A stretch of DNA of 64,000 nt from Acridotheres tristis (lineage: Eukaryota > Chordata > Aves > Passeriformes > Sturnidae), in contig JAQOXP010000056.1 in the NCBI GenBank assembly GCA_037013685.1, forward strand, positions 62,001-126,000, read 5' to 3'. The stretch's first letter is position 1. Every line of letters starts with the position of its first letter. Under the pieces are notes generated by a model that saw only the letters and a program-made list of their open reading frames with translations, was not told the origin of the DNA and did not search any database. The position numbers and the translations under genes are program-made. Below, piece by piece: positions 10,568-25,500 of this stretch.

Positions 10568-13500
10568 GAAATTGGAATTGGGGAACCCCAAATTTGGGGT
10601 CGGGGGGGTCCCGAATCCCCCAAAATTTTGGGTCAGGGGGTTCCAAATCCCCCAAAATTTTGGGTCTGGGGTCCCGAATCCCCAAAATTTTGGGTCAGGG
10701 GGTTCCAAATCCCCCAAAATTTTGGGTCTGGGGTCCCGAACTGGGGTCTGGGGTCTCCTGGGGGTCCCAAATTTTGGGTCTGGGGGTCCCGAATCCCCAA
10801 AATTTTGGGTCTGGGGTCTCCTGGGGGTCCTGAATTTGGGTCTGGGGGTTTCTGAGCCCCCCCAATTTGGTTCTGGGGGTTTTTTAGGGTCCCCAATTTG
10901 GGTCTGGGGGCGGTTTTGGGGTCCTGAATTGGGTCTGGGGGTTTTTTGGGGTCCCGAATTTTAGCTGTGGGGGTTTTTGGGGGTCCCCAATTTGGGTCTG
11001 GGGGTTTTTTGGGGTCCCCAATTTGGGTCTGGGGGCGGTTTCGGGGTCCCCAATTGGGTCTGGGGGCGGTTTTCGGGTCCCGAATTGGGTCTGGGGGCAG
11101 TTTTGGGGTCCCGAATTGGGTCTGGGGGCGGTTTTGGGGTCCCCAATTTGGGTCTGGGGGCGGTTTTGGGGTCCCCAATTGGGTCTGGGGGCGGTTTTGG
11201 GGTCCCCAATTGGGTCTGGGGGCGTTGTTGGGGTCCCGAATTGGGTCTGGGGGCGGTTTTGGGGTCCCGATTTGGGTCTGGGGGCGGTTTTGGGGTCCCG
11301 ATTTGGGTCTGGGGGCGTTGTTGGGGTCCCCAATTTGGGTCTGGGGGCGTTGTTGGGGTCCCCAATTGGGTCTGGGGGCGGTTTTGGGGTCCCCAATTGG
11401 GTCTGGGGGCGGTGTTGGGGTCCCCAATTGGGTCTGGGGGTTTTTTGGGGTCCCCAATTGGGTCTGGGGGCGGTGTTGGGGTCCCCAATTGGGTCTGGGG
11501 GCGGTTTTGGGGTCCCCAATTGGGTCTGGGGGCGGTTCCGGGGTCCCCAATTGGGTCTGGGGGCGTTGTTGGGGTCCCCAATTTGGGTCTGGGGGTGGTT
11601 TTAGGGTCCCCAATTTGGGTCTGGGGGTTTTTTGGGGTCCGGAATTGGGTCTGGGGGCGGTTTTGGGGTCCCCAATTGGGTCTGGGGGCGGTTTTGGGGT
11701 CCCACCTCGTAGCGCTGCCGCCGCAGTTTCTCGCTGAGGTCGAACTTCTCCGACTCGAGCTGCTCGATCCAGGCGTGCAGCTCCTGCGCCTTGGCCCTGG
11801 GAATTCGGGAATTTGGGAATTTGGGAATTTGGGAATTTTGGGAATTTTGGGGGATTTTGGGGGGTCCCAGCTGGGATTTGAGGGGAATTTGGGGGGGATT
11901 TGAGGGGATTTTTGGGGGGTTTGGGGGATTTTTGGGGATTTTTGGGGGATTTTGGGGGATTTTTGGGGGATTTTTGGGGATTTTTGGGGGATTTTTGGGG
12001 GATTTTTGGGGGATTTTGGGGGATATTTTGGGGAATTTCAGGAGGATTTTGGGCAATTTTTGGGGGGATTTTTGGGGGGATTTTGGGGGAATTTTGGGGG
12101 ATTTTGGGGATTTTGGGGGGTCCCAGCTGGGATTTGAGGGGAATTTGGGGGGGATTTGAGGGGATTTTTGGGGGGTTTTGGGGATTTTTTGGGGATTTTT
12201 TGGGGGCATTTTGGGGGATTTTTTGGGGAATTTCAGGAGGATTTTGGGCATTTTTGGGGGGATTTTTGGGGGATTTTGGGGGAATTTTGGGGGATTTGGG
12301 GGATTTGGGGGATTTTGGGGGGTCCCAGCTGGGATTTGAGGGGAATTTGGGGGGGGATTTGAGGGGATTTTTGGGGGGTTTTGGGGATTTTTTGGGGATT
12401 TTTTGGGGGCATTTTGGGGGATTTTTTGGGGAGTTTCAGGAGGATTTTGGGCATTTTTTTGGGGATTTTTGGGGGGATTTTGGGGGATTTTTTGGGGATT
12501 TTGGGGGGATTTTGGGGGATTTTAGGGGAAATTTGGGGAATTTTGGGGATTTTGGGAAATTTGGGGGGTCCCAGCTGGGATTTGAGGGGATTTTTGGGGA
12601 TTTTTTTTGGGACTTTTGGGGGGATTTTGGGGGATTTTTTGGGTGAATTTCAGGAGGATTTTGGGCGATTTTTTAGGGAATTTTTGGGGGGATTTTTTGG
12701 GAATTTTTTGGGGGGATTTTGGGGGAAATTTGGGGAATTTTAGGAATATTTGGGGGGTCCCAGCTGGGATTTTGGGGGAATTTGGGGAGGATTTGGGGGG
12801 ATTTGGGGGATTTTTGCAGGAATTTCAGGAGAATTTTGGGCGATTTTTGGGGAATTTTGGGGAGACTTTTTAGATGTTTTTGGGTGTTTTTGATCCGGAT
12901 TTTTGGGTGTTTTTAGGATATTTTTGGGATATTTTTGGGATATTTTTGGGATATTTTGGGTGTTTTTGGGTGTTTTTGATCCGGATTTTTTGGGATATTT
13001 TCAGGATATTTTTGGGATATTTTTTAGATATTTTTGAGGTTTTTTTGGGTGTTTTTTGGGGTTTTGATCCAGGTTTTTTTGGGATATTTTCAGGATATTT
13101 TTGGAATATTTTTTAGATATTTTTGAGGGTTTTTTGGGTGTTTTTTGGGGTTTTGATCCAGGTTTTTTTTGGGATATTTTCAGGATATTTTTGGAATATT
13201 TTTTAGATATTTTTGGGGTTTTTTGGGTGTTTTTGGGGGTTTTGATCCAGGTTTTTTTGGGATATTTTCAGGATATTTTTGGGATATTTTTGGGATATTT
13301 TTGGGGTATTTTGGGGGTCTCACCTGAGCTCCTCCTCCCTCAGGTTCTCGATTTCCAGGGGCCTTTTTCTCTCTGCCAGGATCCTCAGCTTCATCTCCCG
13401 CCCCGTCTGGCGCCGGCCCCGGCGCTGCTCGGCCTGGGGGGGATTTGGGGGATTTTGGGGGTCCCAGGGGGGATTTGGGGGTCCCAGGGGGGGATTTGGG

Positions 13501-16500
13501 GGAAATTTGGGGGGTTTTGGGGGTCCCAGGGGGGATTTGGGGGAAATTTGGGGGATTTTGGGGGTCCCAGGGGGGATTTGGGGTGAATTCAGGGGGATTT
13601 GGGGAAAATTTGGGGGGGATTTGGGGGAATTTGGGGGAAATTTGGGGGTCCCAGGGGGGTTTTGGGGGAAATTTTGAGGGTTTTGGGGGTCCCAGGGGGG
13701 ATTTGGGGGTCCCAGGGGGAATTTGGGGGTCCCAGGGGGAAATTTGGGGGTCCCAGGGGGAAATTTGGGGGAAATTTTGGGGGGTTTTGGGGGTCCCAGG
13801 GGGGATTTGGGGGTCCCAGGGGGGATTTGGGGTGAATTCAGGGGGATTTGGGGGTCTTAGAGGGGATTTGGGGAAAATTTGGGGGGGATTTGGGGGAAAT
13901 TTGGGGGAAATTTGGGGGTCCCAGGGGGGTTTTGGGGGAAATTTTGAGGGTTTTGGGGGTCTTAGAGGGGATTTGGGGGAAATTTTGGGGGTTTTGGGGG
14001 TCCCAGGGGGAATTTGGGGTGAATTTGGAGGGATTTGGGGAGAATTTGAGAGATTTTGGGGGTCCCAGGGGGGATTTGGGGTGAATTCAGGGGGATTTGA
14101 GGGTCGCAGAGGGGGTTTGGGGAGAATTTGGGGAGAATTTGGGGGGATTTGAGGGGAATTTGGGGGTCCCAGAGGGGGATTTGGGGAAAATTTGGGGGAT
14201 TTTGGGGGTCCCAGGGGGAAATTTGGGGGTCCCAGGGGGGATTTGGGGGAAATTTGGGGAGATTTGGGTGGAATTTTGGGGATTTTGGGGGTCTTAGAGG
14301 GGATTTGGGGTGAATTCAGGGGGATTTGGGGAGAATTTGGGGGATTTTTGGGATCAATTTGGAATCCCGGGGACATTTTGGGGGTCCCAGGGCAGATTTT
14401 GGTGTGAATTTTGGATATTTTGGTGTGAATTTGGGGTATTTTAGTGGGGATTTTGGGTATTTCGAGATGACTTTGGGATATTTTGGTGTGAATTTTGGAT
14501 ATTTTGGGGTCCCAGGGCAGATTTTGGGGGTCCCAGGGGCCCACCTTGGCCAGGTAGCCCCCGAAGTGGGGCATGGCTGACAGAACTTTCTTCTTCTTGG
14601 CGTCGTCCTCCGCTCTCTTCTTGGCCTCCTCCTCCTCCTTGCGCAGCTTCTCCTCCTGGGGGGGATTGGGGGGGATTGGGGGGATTGGGGGGGTTTGGGG
14701 GGAAATTTGGGGGGGTTTGGGCGGATTTGAGGGGGATTTGGGGGGGATCTGGGGGGAAATTGGGAAAATTTGGGGAGATTTGGGGGCGTTTGGGGAGATT
14801 TGGGGGGGATTTGGGGGGAAATTTGGGGGGATTTGGGGGAAATTTGGGGGGAATTTGGGGGGAATTTGGGGGGATTGGGGGGATTGGGGGGAAATTTGGG
14901 GGAATTTGGGGGGGATTGGGGGGGTTTGGGGGGATTTGGGGGAAATTTGGGGGGATTTGGGGGGATTTGGGGGGGATTTGGGGGGATTTGGGGGGATTTG
15001 GGGGGGATCGGGGGGGTTTGGGAATCCCAGGGGGGATTTGGGGGGAAATTGGGAAAATTTGGGGGAAATTTGGGGAAAATTTTGGGAATTTGGGGGAAAA
15101 TTTGGGAATCCCAGGGGGGATTTGGGAGAAATTTGGGGAAATTTTGGGGATTTGGGGGAGATTTGGGGGAATTTGGAAATCCCAGGGGGGATTTGGGGGA
15201 AAATTTGGGGGATTTTGGGAATCCCAGGGGGGAATTTGGGGGGGATTTGGGGGAATTTGGGGGAAAATTTGGGAATCCCAGGGGGGGTTCTGGGGGAATT
15301 TTGGGGGAAATTTTGGGGCTTTGGGGGAAATTCTGGGGGGGATTTGGGGAGAATTTTGGGGGGATTTGGGGAAATTTGGGTCCAGTCTGGGCTGGGTTTC
15401 GCTGGATTTGGGGTTTTTTTCCCAGCAGCGATTTTGGGGTGAATTTTGCCATTTTTGGGGTTAATTCCCAGCATTAATTTTGGGGTGAATTTTGCCATTT
15501 TTGGGGTTATTTCCCAGCATTAATTTTGGGGTGAATTTTGCCATTTTTGGGCTGTTCCCAGCAGCCATTTTGGGGTGAATTTTGCCATTTTTGGGGTTAT
15601 TTCCCAGCAGTGATTTTGGGGTGAATTTTGCCATTTTTGGGCTGTTCCCAGCAGTGATTTTGGGGTGAATTTTGCCATTTTTGGGCTGTTCCCAGCAGCC
15701 ATTTTGGGGTGAATTTTGCCGTTTTTGGGGTTATTTCCCAGCATTAATTTTGGGGTGAATTGGGGCAGCTTTGGGCTGTTCCCAGCAGCGATTTTGGGGT
15801 GAATTTTGCCATTTTTGGGGTTATTTCCCAGCATTAATTTTGGGGTGAATTTTGCCATTTTTGGGGTTATTTCCCAGCATTAATTTTGGGGTGAATTTTG
15901 CCATTTTTGGGCTGTTCCCAGCAGCCATTTTGGGGTGAATTTTGCCATTTTTGGGGTTATTTCCCAGCAGCGATTTTGGGGTGAATTTTGCCATTTTTGG
16001 GGTTATTTCCCAGCAGTGATTTTGGGGTGAATTTTGCCATTTTTGGGCTGTTCCCAGCAGCCATTTTGGGGTGAATTTTGCCATTTTTGGGGTTATTTCC
16101 CAGCAGCGATTTTGGGGTGAATTTTGCCATTTTTGGGCTGTTCCCAGCAGCGATTTTGGGGTGAATTTTGCCGTTTTTGGGCTGTTCCCAGCATTGATTC
16201 TGGGGTGAATTTTGCCATTTTTGGGGTTATTTCCCAGCAGTGATTTTGGGGTGAATTGGGGCAGCTTTGGGCTGTTCCCAGCAGCGATTTTGGGGTGAAT
16301 TTTGCCATTTTTGGGGTTATTTCCCAGCAGCGATTTTGGGGTGAATTTTGCCGTTTTTGGGGTTATTTCCCAGCAGCGATTTTGGGGTGAATTTTGCCGT
16401 TTTTGGGCTGTTCCCAGCAGCGATTTTGGGGTGAATTTTGCCATTTTTGGGCTCTTTCCAGCATTAATTTTGGGGTGAAATTTGCCATTTTTGGGGTTAT

Positions 16501-19500
16501 TTCCCAGCAGCGATTTTGGGGTGAATTTTGCCATTTTGGGGTTATTTCCCAGCAGCCATTTTGGGGTGAATTTTGCCATTTTTGGGCTGTTCCCAGCAGC
16601 GATTTTGGGGTGAATTTTGCCGTTTTTGGGGTTATTTCCCAGCAGCGATTTTGGGGTGAATTTTGCCGTTTTTGGGGTTATTTCCCAGCAGCGATTTTGG
16701 GGTGAATTTTGCCATTTTTGGGGTTATTTCCCAGCATTAATTTTGGGGTGAATTTTGCCGTTTTTGGGGTTATTTCCCAGCAGCGATTTTGGGGTGAATT
16801 TTGCCATTTTTGGGTTTTTTTTCCCAGCAGCGATTTTGGGGTGAATTTTGCCATTTTTGGGGTTTTTTTCCCAGCAGCGATTTTGGGGTGAATTGGGGCA
16901 GTTTGGGGGTGACTCCAACATTAATTTTGGGGTGAATTTTGCCATTTTTGGGGTTATTTCCCAGCATTAATTTTGGGGTGAATTTTGCCATTTTTGGGGT
17001 TATTTCCCAGCAGCGATTTTGGGGTGAATTTTGCCATTTTTGGGCTGTTCCCAGCATTAATTTTGGGGTGAATTTTGCCATTTTTGGGTTGTTTTCAGCA
17101 GTCATTTTGGGGTGAAATTTGCCATTTTTGGGGTTATTTCCCAGCAGCGATTTTGGGGTGAATTGGGGCAGTTTGGGGGTGACTCCAACATTAATTTTGG
17201 GGTGATTTCAGTCATTTTTGGGCTGTTCCCAGCATTAATTTTGGGGTGAATTTTGCCATTTTTGGGCTGTTCCCAGCATTGATTTTGGGGTGAATTTTGC
17301 CATTTTTGGGCTGTTCCCAGCATTAATTTTGGGGTGAATTTTGCCGTTTTTGGGCTGTTCCCAGCAGCCATTTTGGGGTGAATTCAGGCATTTTTAGCCC
17401 CTCACAGCCAGCCTGGCCTGCCTCTCTCTCTCTTTCTCAGTTCTGCTCCTGAGCTGCTCGTTCCTCTCGGCGCGGCGCCGCTCCTGGGGGAGGGGAGGGC
17501 TCAGAAACCACCCAAAAAAACCAAAATTAAATCCCAAAAAAATCCCTGAAAATCGCAAAAGATCCCAAAGATCCCAAAAATAACAAAAAAACCAAAAAAA
17601 ACCCGAAAAAAATCCCCCCAAAAATGACAAAATCCCCCCCCAAAAAAACGAAAAAAAAACCCCAAAAATTACAAAAAACCCCCAAAATGCCCCCGAAAAA
17701 CCTCAAAAAATCCCCCCAAAAACCTGAAAAAAAAAAAAAAAAAAAAAAACCAAGATATCCCCTAAAAATACCCTCAAAAAAACCTCGGAAAAAAAAACCA
17801 AAAAAAAAACCAAAAAAACCCCAAAAAAATAAAAAAAAACCACAAAAATCCACAAAAAAATCCCAAAAAAGCTCCAAAAATCCCCCAAAAAACCGGAAAA
17901 AAAACCCCAAAACCCCCGAAAAAAATCAAAAATCCCCCAAAATCCCCAAAATTGCCCAAAATGGCCCCAAATTGCCCCAAATGCTCACGATTCTCTCCAT
18001 GAGCCCCTGCAGCTCCTCCTCCTCCCGGCGCCGCTGCTCGAAGTGCGCGTCGATGAGAGTCTGCAGCTCCAGCAGGTCCTTCTCCATCCTCTTCCTGTGG
18101 ATGTCCTGGCCCAAAAAACCCAGAATTTCACCCAAAATAATCCCGGGATAGCCACGAAAAAATCCCGGTTTAAAAATTCCCAAAAAAAGCAAAAAAATCC
18201 CCATTTAAATCCCATTAGAAATGACAAAAATCTGAATTTTTTCTCCTTTTTCCGTCCTTTTCCTGTAGATGTTCTGGCCCAAAAAATTCAAAATTTAACC
18301 CAAAATAATCCCGGGATAGCCACAAAAAAATCCCCGTTCAAAAAGTCCCAAGAATCCCCAAAAAAATCCCATTAAAATCCCATTAAAAATGACAAAAATC
18401 TGAATTTTTCCTCCCTTTTCCATCCTTTTCCTGTGGATGTCCTGGCCCAAAAAACCCAGAATTTCACCCAAAATAATCCCGGGATAGCCACAAAATAATC
18501 CCGGTTTAAAAAGTCCCCAAAAAACCAAAAAAAACCCCGTTAAAATCCCATTAAAAATGACAAAAATCTGAATTTTTTCTCCTTTTCCGTCCTTTTCCTG
18601 TGGATGTCCTGGCCCAAAAAATTCAAAATTTAACCCAAAGTAATCCCGGGATAGCCACAAAAAAATCCCCGTTCAAAAATTCCCAAAAAAAGCAAAAAAA
18701 ACCCCATTAAAATATCATTTAAAATGACAAAAATCTGAATTTTTTCTCCATTTTCCGTCGTTCTCCTGTGGATGTTCTGGCCCAAAAAATTCAAAATTTA
18801 CCCCAAAATAATCCCGGGATAGCCACAAAAAAATCCCCGTTCAAAAAGTCCCCAAAAATCACAAAAAAGATCCCATTAAAAACGACAAAAATCTGAATTT
18901 TTTCTCCCTTCTCCATCCTCTTCCTGTGGATGTCGTGGCCCAAAAAACCCAAAATTTCACCCAAAATAATCCCGGGATATCCATAAAAAATCCCCGTTCA
19001 AAAAGTCCCAAAAAAAGCAAAAAAAACCCCATTAAAATCCCATTAAAAATGACAAAAATCCGAATATTTCGCTCTTTTTTTCACTTTTTTCCTGTGGATG
19101 TCCTGGCCCAAAAAGTCCCAAATTTCACCCAAAATTCCCTCCCAAAAACCCCAAATTTCTCCCCCCCAAATCCCATTTTTTCCCCCAATTTTTCCCAAAA
19201 TCCCAATTTTTTTTTCCCCAAAATCCCATTTTTCCCCAAAATCCCATTTTTTTTCTGAATTTTTCCCCCAATTTTCCCAAAATCCCATTTTTTTCCCCAA
19301 GTCCCATTTTTTCCCCAATTTTCCCCCATTTTTCCCCCATTTTTCCCCAAAATCCCCATTTTTTCCCCCATTTATTTTCCCATTTTCCCCCATTTTTTTG
19401 CCCAAAATCCCCATTTTTTCCCCCATTATTTCCCCCATTTATTTTCCCATTTTCCCCATTTTTTCCCCAAAATCCCCATTTTTCCCCCATTATTTCCCCC

Positions 19501-22500
19501 ATTTATTTTCCCATTTCCCCCATTTTTTCCCCAAAATCCCCATTTTTTCCCCCATTATTTCCCCCATTTCTTTTCCCATTTTTTCCCCATTTTTCCCCAT
19601 TTTCCCCCATTATTTCCCCCATTTATTTCCCCATTTTTCCCCATTTTTTGCCCAAAATCCCGGTTTTTTTCCCCATTATTTCTCACATCAAAGTCCATTT
19701 TTCCCCATTTTTCCCCCATTATTTCCCCCATTTATTTTCCCATTTTTCCCCATTTTTTGCCCAAAATCCCGGTTTTTTTCCCCATAATTTCTCACATCAA
19801 AGTCCATTTTTCCCCCATTTTTTTCCCCATTTTTCCCCCATTATTTCCCCCATTTATTTCCCCATTTCTCCCCATTTTTTGCCCAAAATCCCGGTTTTTT
19901 CCCCCATAATTTCTCACATCAAAGTCCATTTTTCCCCCATTTTCCCCCATTATTTCCCCCATTTATTTCCCCATTTTTCCCCCATTTTTTCCCCAAAATC
20001 CCCATTTTTTCCCCCATTATTTCCCCCATTTATTTCCCCATTTTTCCCCCATTTTTTCCCCAAAATCCCCATTTTTTCCCCCATTATTTCCCCCATTTAT
20101 TTTCCCATTTTTCCCCATTTTTTGCCCAAAATCCCATTTTTTTCCCCCATAATTTCTCACATCAAAGTCCATTTTCCCCCATTTTTTCCCCAAAATCCCG
20201 GTTTTTTCCCCCATAATTTCTCACATCAAAGTCCATTTTCCCCCATTTTTTTGCCCAAAATCCCGGTTTTTTCCCCATAATTTCTCACATCAAAGTCCAT
20301 TTTTCCCCCATTTTTTTCCCCATTTTTCCCCCATTATTTCCCCCATTTATTTTCCCATTTTCCCCATTTTTTGCCCAAAATCCCCATTTTTTCCCCCATT
20401 ATTTCCCCCATTTATTTTCCCATTTTTCCCCATTTTTTGCCCAAAATCCCGGTTTTTCCCCCATAATTTCTCACATCAAAGTCCACTCTTTCTCCCTCGG
20501 GGATTTTGGGGGGGGCGAGCTGGGACACCATGTGACTGTGGGGGAGGGGGCACAGAAAACACACAATTAAAACCAAAAAATAAACCCAAAATAAACCAAA
20601 ATTAACCCCAAAAACCTCCCCCGAATTTACACAAAAAACCCCAAAATTATCCCCCCAAAATAAACCCAAAAAAGCCAAAATTAACCCAAAAAATCCCAAA
20701 ATTATCCCCAAAATAAACCCAAATTATCCCCAGAAAATCCAAAATTCTCCCCCCAAAATAAACCCAAAATTACCCAAAAAAACCCAAAATTAGCCCCAAA
20801 AACCTCCCCCGAATTTACACAAAAAAACCCAAAATTATCCTCCCAAAATAAACCCAAATTAGCCCCAAAAAATCCAAAATTAGCCCCAAAATAAACCCAA
20901 AATAAACCCAAATTATCCCCAGAAAATCCAAAATTATCCCCCCAAAACAAACCCAAAATTACCCAAAAAATCCAAAATTAGCCCCAAAATAAACCCAAAA
21001 AATTACAGAATTATCCCCCCAAAATAATCCCCAAATAGCCAAAATTAGCCCCAAAATAAACCCAAAAAATCCAAATTATCCCCAAAATTAGCCCCAAAAA
21101 ACCCAAAATTATCCCCCCAAAATAAACCCCAAAACCCCAAAATTATCCCCAGAAAACCCAAAATTAAACCCCCAAAATAAACCCAAAAAAACCCCCAAAT
21201 TACCCCCAAAATAAAACCAAAAAAACCAAAATTATCCCCAAAAAATCCAAAATTAAACCCCCAAAATTACCCAAAAAAGCCCCAAAATTATCCCCAAAAT
21301 AAACCCAAACAATCACAAAATTATCCCCCAAAACAAACCCAAAAACCCCAAAATTAGCCCCAAAATAAACCCAAAAAACCCCAAATTAGCCCCAAAAAAT
21401 TCCAAAATTATCCCCCCAAAATTCCCGAATTTCCTCCCAAAATTCCCAATTTTTCCCCCAAAATTCCCAAATTTTTCCCCCAAAATTCCCAAATTTTCCC
21501 CCCAAAATTCCCAATTTTTCCCCCCAAAATTCCCAATTTTCCCCCCAAAATTCCCAAATTTTCCCCCAAAATTCCCAAATTTTCCCCCAAAATTCCCAAA
21601 TTTCCCCCCAAAATTCCCAAATTTTCCCCCAAAATTCCCAAATTTTCCCCCCAAAATTCCCAAATTTCCCCCCAAAATTCCCAATTTTCCCCAAATCCTC
21701 ACCGGGGTCGGGGCCGCTCCTCCTCTGGGGGAAACAAAAATTCGGATTTTTTTGGGTCATTTTGGGGTTTTTTTCTTTTTTTAATTCTTGGGGATTTTTG
21801 GAGTTTTTTTAGGGATTTTTCGGGAATTTTTGGGGTTTTTTTGGGGAAGGAAATTTGGGATTTTTTGGGGAATTTTTGGGGGATTTTTAAGGGTTTTTTT
21901 GTTAATTTTTGGGTATTTTTTTGAGGGTTTTTTTAAGGATTTTTTGGGTTTTTTGGGGGGATTTTTTGTGGGGTTTTTTGTGGGTTTTCTTGGGTTATTT
22001 TGGGTTTTTTTGGGGAGGGAAATTTGGGATTTTTTGGGATTTTTTGGGGAATTTTGGGGGGATTTTTGGGGTTTTTTTTTAGGTTTTTTTTTAATTTTTG
22101 GGTATTTTTTGAGGCTTTTTTCAGGGATTTTTGGGGGTAAATTTGGGATTTTTGGGGTTTTTTTGGGGGGATTTTTGGGGTTTTTTTTAGGTTTTTTTTT
22201 TAATTTTTGGGTATTTTTTTAGGTTTTTTTCAGGGATTTTTGGGGGGAAATTTGGGATTTTTTGGGAATTTTTGGGGGATTTTTAAGGGTTTTTTGTTAA
22301 TTTTTGGGTATTTTTTTGAGGGTTTTTTTAAGGATTTTTTGGGGTTTTTGGGGGGATTTCTTGTGGGTTTTTTTGGGTTATTTTGGGGTTTTTTGGGGAG
22401 GGAAATTTGGGATTTTTGGGGAATTTTTGGGGAATTTTTGGGTTTTTTTTTAGGTTTTTTTTTAAATTTTTGGGTATTTTTTGAGGTTTTTTTCAGGGAT

Positions 22501-25500
22501 TTTTGGGGGGAAATTCGGGATTTTTGGGGGTTTTTTTGGGGGGATTTTTGGGTTTTTTTAAGGTTTTTTTTTAATTTTTGGGTATTTTTTGTGGTTTTTT
22601 TCAGGGATTTTTGGGGGGAAATTTGGGATTTTTGGGGAATTTTGGGGGGATTTTTGGGGGTTTTTTTAGGTTTTTTTTTTAATTTTTGGGTATTTTTTGA
22701 GGTTTTTTCCAGGGATTTTTGGGGGGAAATTTGGGATTTTTTGGGAATTTCTGGGGGATTTTTAAGGGTTTTTTGTTAATTTTTGGGTATTTTTTTGAGG
22801 GTTTTTTTAAGGATTTTTTGGGTTTTTTGGGGGATTTTTTGTGGGTTTTTTTGGGTTATTTTGGGTTTTTTTGGGGAGGGAAATTTGGGATTTTTTGGGA
22901 TTTTTTGGGGAATTTTGGGGGGATTTTTGGGGTTTTTTTTAGGTTTTTTTTTAATTTTTGAGTATTGTTTGAGGTTTTTTTCAGGGATTTTTGGGGGGAA
23001 ATTTGGGATTTTTTGGGAATTTTTGGGGGATTTTTAAGGGGTTTTTTTAAAATTTTGGGTATTTTTTTGAGGGTTTTTTTAAGGATTTTTTGGGTTTTTT
23101 GGGGGGATTTTTGGGGATTTTTTGGGGGATTTTTTGGGTTATTTTGGGGTTTTTTGGGCAGGGAAATTTGGGATTTTGGGGGAATTTTTGGGGAATTTTG
23201 GGGGGATTTTTGGGGTTTTTTTTAGGTTTTTTTTTTAATTTTTGGGTATTTTTTGAGGTTTTTTTCTGGGATTTTTGGGGGGAAATTCGGGATTTTTGGG
23301 GTTTTTTTTGGGGGGTTTTTTGGGGTTTTTTTTTGGGCTTTTTTTTAATTTTTGGGTATTTTTTGAGGTTTTTTTCAGGGATTTTTGGGGGGAAATTTGG
23401 GATTTTTTGGGAATTTCTGGGGGATTTTTAAGGGTTTTTTTTTTAATTTTTGGGGGTTTTTTTTGAGGGCATATTTAAGGATTTTTTGGGGTTTTTGGGG
23501 GGATTTTTTGGGATTTTTTGTGGGTTTTTTTGGGTTATTTTGGGTTTTTTTGGGGAGGAAAATTTGGGATTTTTGGGGAATTTTGGGGGGATTTTTGGGG
23601 TTTTATTTAGGTTTTTTTTTAATTTTTGGGTATTTTTTGAGGTTTTTTTCTGGGATTTTTGGGGGGAAATTCGGGATTTTTGGGGTTTTTTTGGGGGGTT
23701 TTTTGGGGTTTTTTTTAGGTTTTTTTTTTAATTTTTGAGTATTTTTTGAGATTTTTTTCAGGGATTTTTGGGGGTAAATTTGGGATTTTTGGGGGATTTT
23801 TTAGGATTTTTTGGGGGGGTTTTTTGAGGATTTTTGGGGATTTTTTAGGATTTTTTTTATTTTCTTTGGATTTTTAAGGATTTAGGGGAGAGAATTTGGG
23901 GCAGATTTGGGAGGAATTTGGGGTTTTTTTATGGGGAAATTTCGGGGTTTTGGGGTTTTTTTTTTAGGATTTTCCGGGGGGGAAATTTGGGATTTTTTTA
24001 GGAATCTTTGGGAATTTTTGGGGGGGAAAATTTGGGATTTTTTGGGAGTTTTTGAGGGATTTTTTGGGGTTTTTTTGGGATTTTCTTGAGGGATAATTTG
24101 AGGATTTTTTGGGCTTTTTTGGGGATTTTTTGAGGGATTTTTTTGGGATTTTGGGAATTTTTGGGGGATAATTTTAGGGGGGATTTTTGAGATTTTTTTG
24201 GGGAATTTTGGGATTTTTTTAGGATAATTTTAGGGGGGATTTTTTGAGATTTTTTTGGGGGTTTTTGGGAATTTTTGGGGGGGAAATCTTGGGATTTTTT
24301 TGGGTTATTTTGGGATTTTTTGGGGCTTTTGGGGCTTTTTTTGAGGGATTTTTTGGGATAATTTTAGGGGAATTTTTTGGGTTTTTTTGGGAGGATTTGG
24401 GGATAATTTTAGGGGAATTTTTTGGGTTTTTTGGGGGTTTTTTGGGGGGATTTGGGGATAACTTTAGGGGAATTTTTGGGGTTTTTTGGGATAATTTTAG
24501 GGGAATTTTTGGGGTTTTTTGGGGTGTCTTTGGGAGATTTTTGGGGGATTTTTTTTGGATTTTGGGGATTTTTTGGGGATAACTTTAAGGTGATTTTTGG
24601 GGATATTTTGGGATAATTTTGGGTTTTTTTGGGACAATTTTGGGGTTTTTTGGGGCTGGGGTCGTACCTGGCTCCTCAGGAGGTTTTGGGGGCTCCGAGG
24701 CTGCAGGGGGAGAAAATTTGGGGAATTTTAGGGAAATCCCCCAAAATTTGGGGAAATTTTTGGTTTTTTTTAATTCCCCCAAATTTTGGGGATTTTTCCT
24801 TTATGAATTCCCCCAAATTTGAGCAAATTTCCCCAAAATTTGGGGATTTTTTTCTTTGTGAGTTCCCCCAAATTTTAGAATTTTTTTTTTTTAATCACCC
24901 AAATTTTTTTTTTTTTTTTAATTTTCCCAGAATTTTGGGATTATTTGTTGTAAATTCCCCCAAATTTTGAGATTTTTTTTTTTTATTATTTTCCCAAAAT
25001 TTTTACGATTTTTTTTTTTTTTAATTCCCACAAATTTTGGATTTTTTTTTTTTTAATTCCCAAAATTTTGGGATTTTTTTTAAAATTTAATTTTCCCCAA
25101 ATTTTACGAATTTTTTTTTTTTTAATTCCCCAAATTTTATTTTATTTTTTTTTCTCACCTTCCTCCTCCTCTTCCTCCTCTGCTGCCTCCTCTGAGGGGG
25201 GGAAACGTTAATTAGTGAGAAATTAATGAGCTAATCAGGGCAATTAACGAGCTAATCACAGCAATTAACCCCCTCAAACACCCCCGTGTTAATTAATGAG
25301 AAATTAATGAGCTAATCGCGGTAATTAATGAGCTAATCACGGTAATTAATGAGGTAATCACGGCAATTAATGAGCTAATTACGGTAATTAACCCCCTCAA
25401 CCCATCCCGTGTTAATTAGTGAGGTGCTAATGATGTAATTATGTTAATTAATGAGATAATTACAGCAATTAGTGACATAATTATAGCAATTAATAAAATA

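Noticed and set aside
13180..15498. A 772-codon open frame on minus (Pro/Ser/Lys-rich) across the TNNT1 introns
   Set aside because: It runs through several confirmed exons in the wrong frame and is made of repeat. C/A-rich repeats simply lack stop codons.
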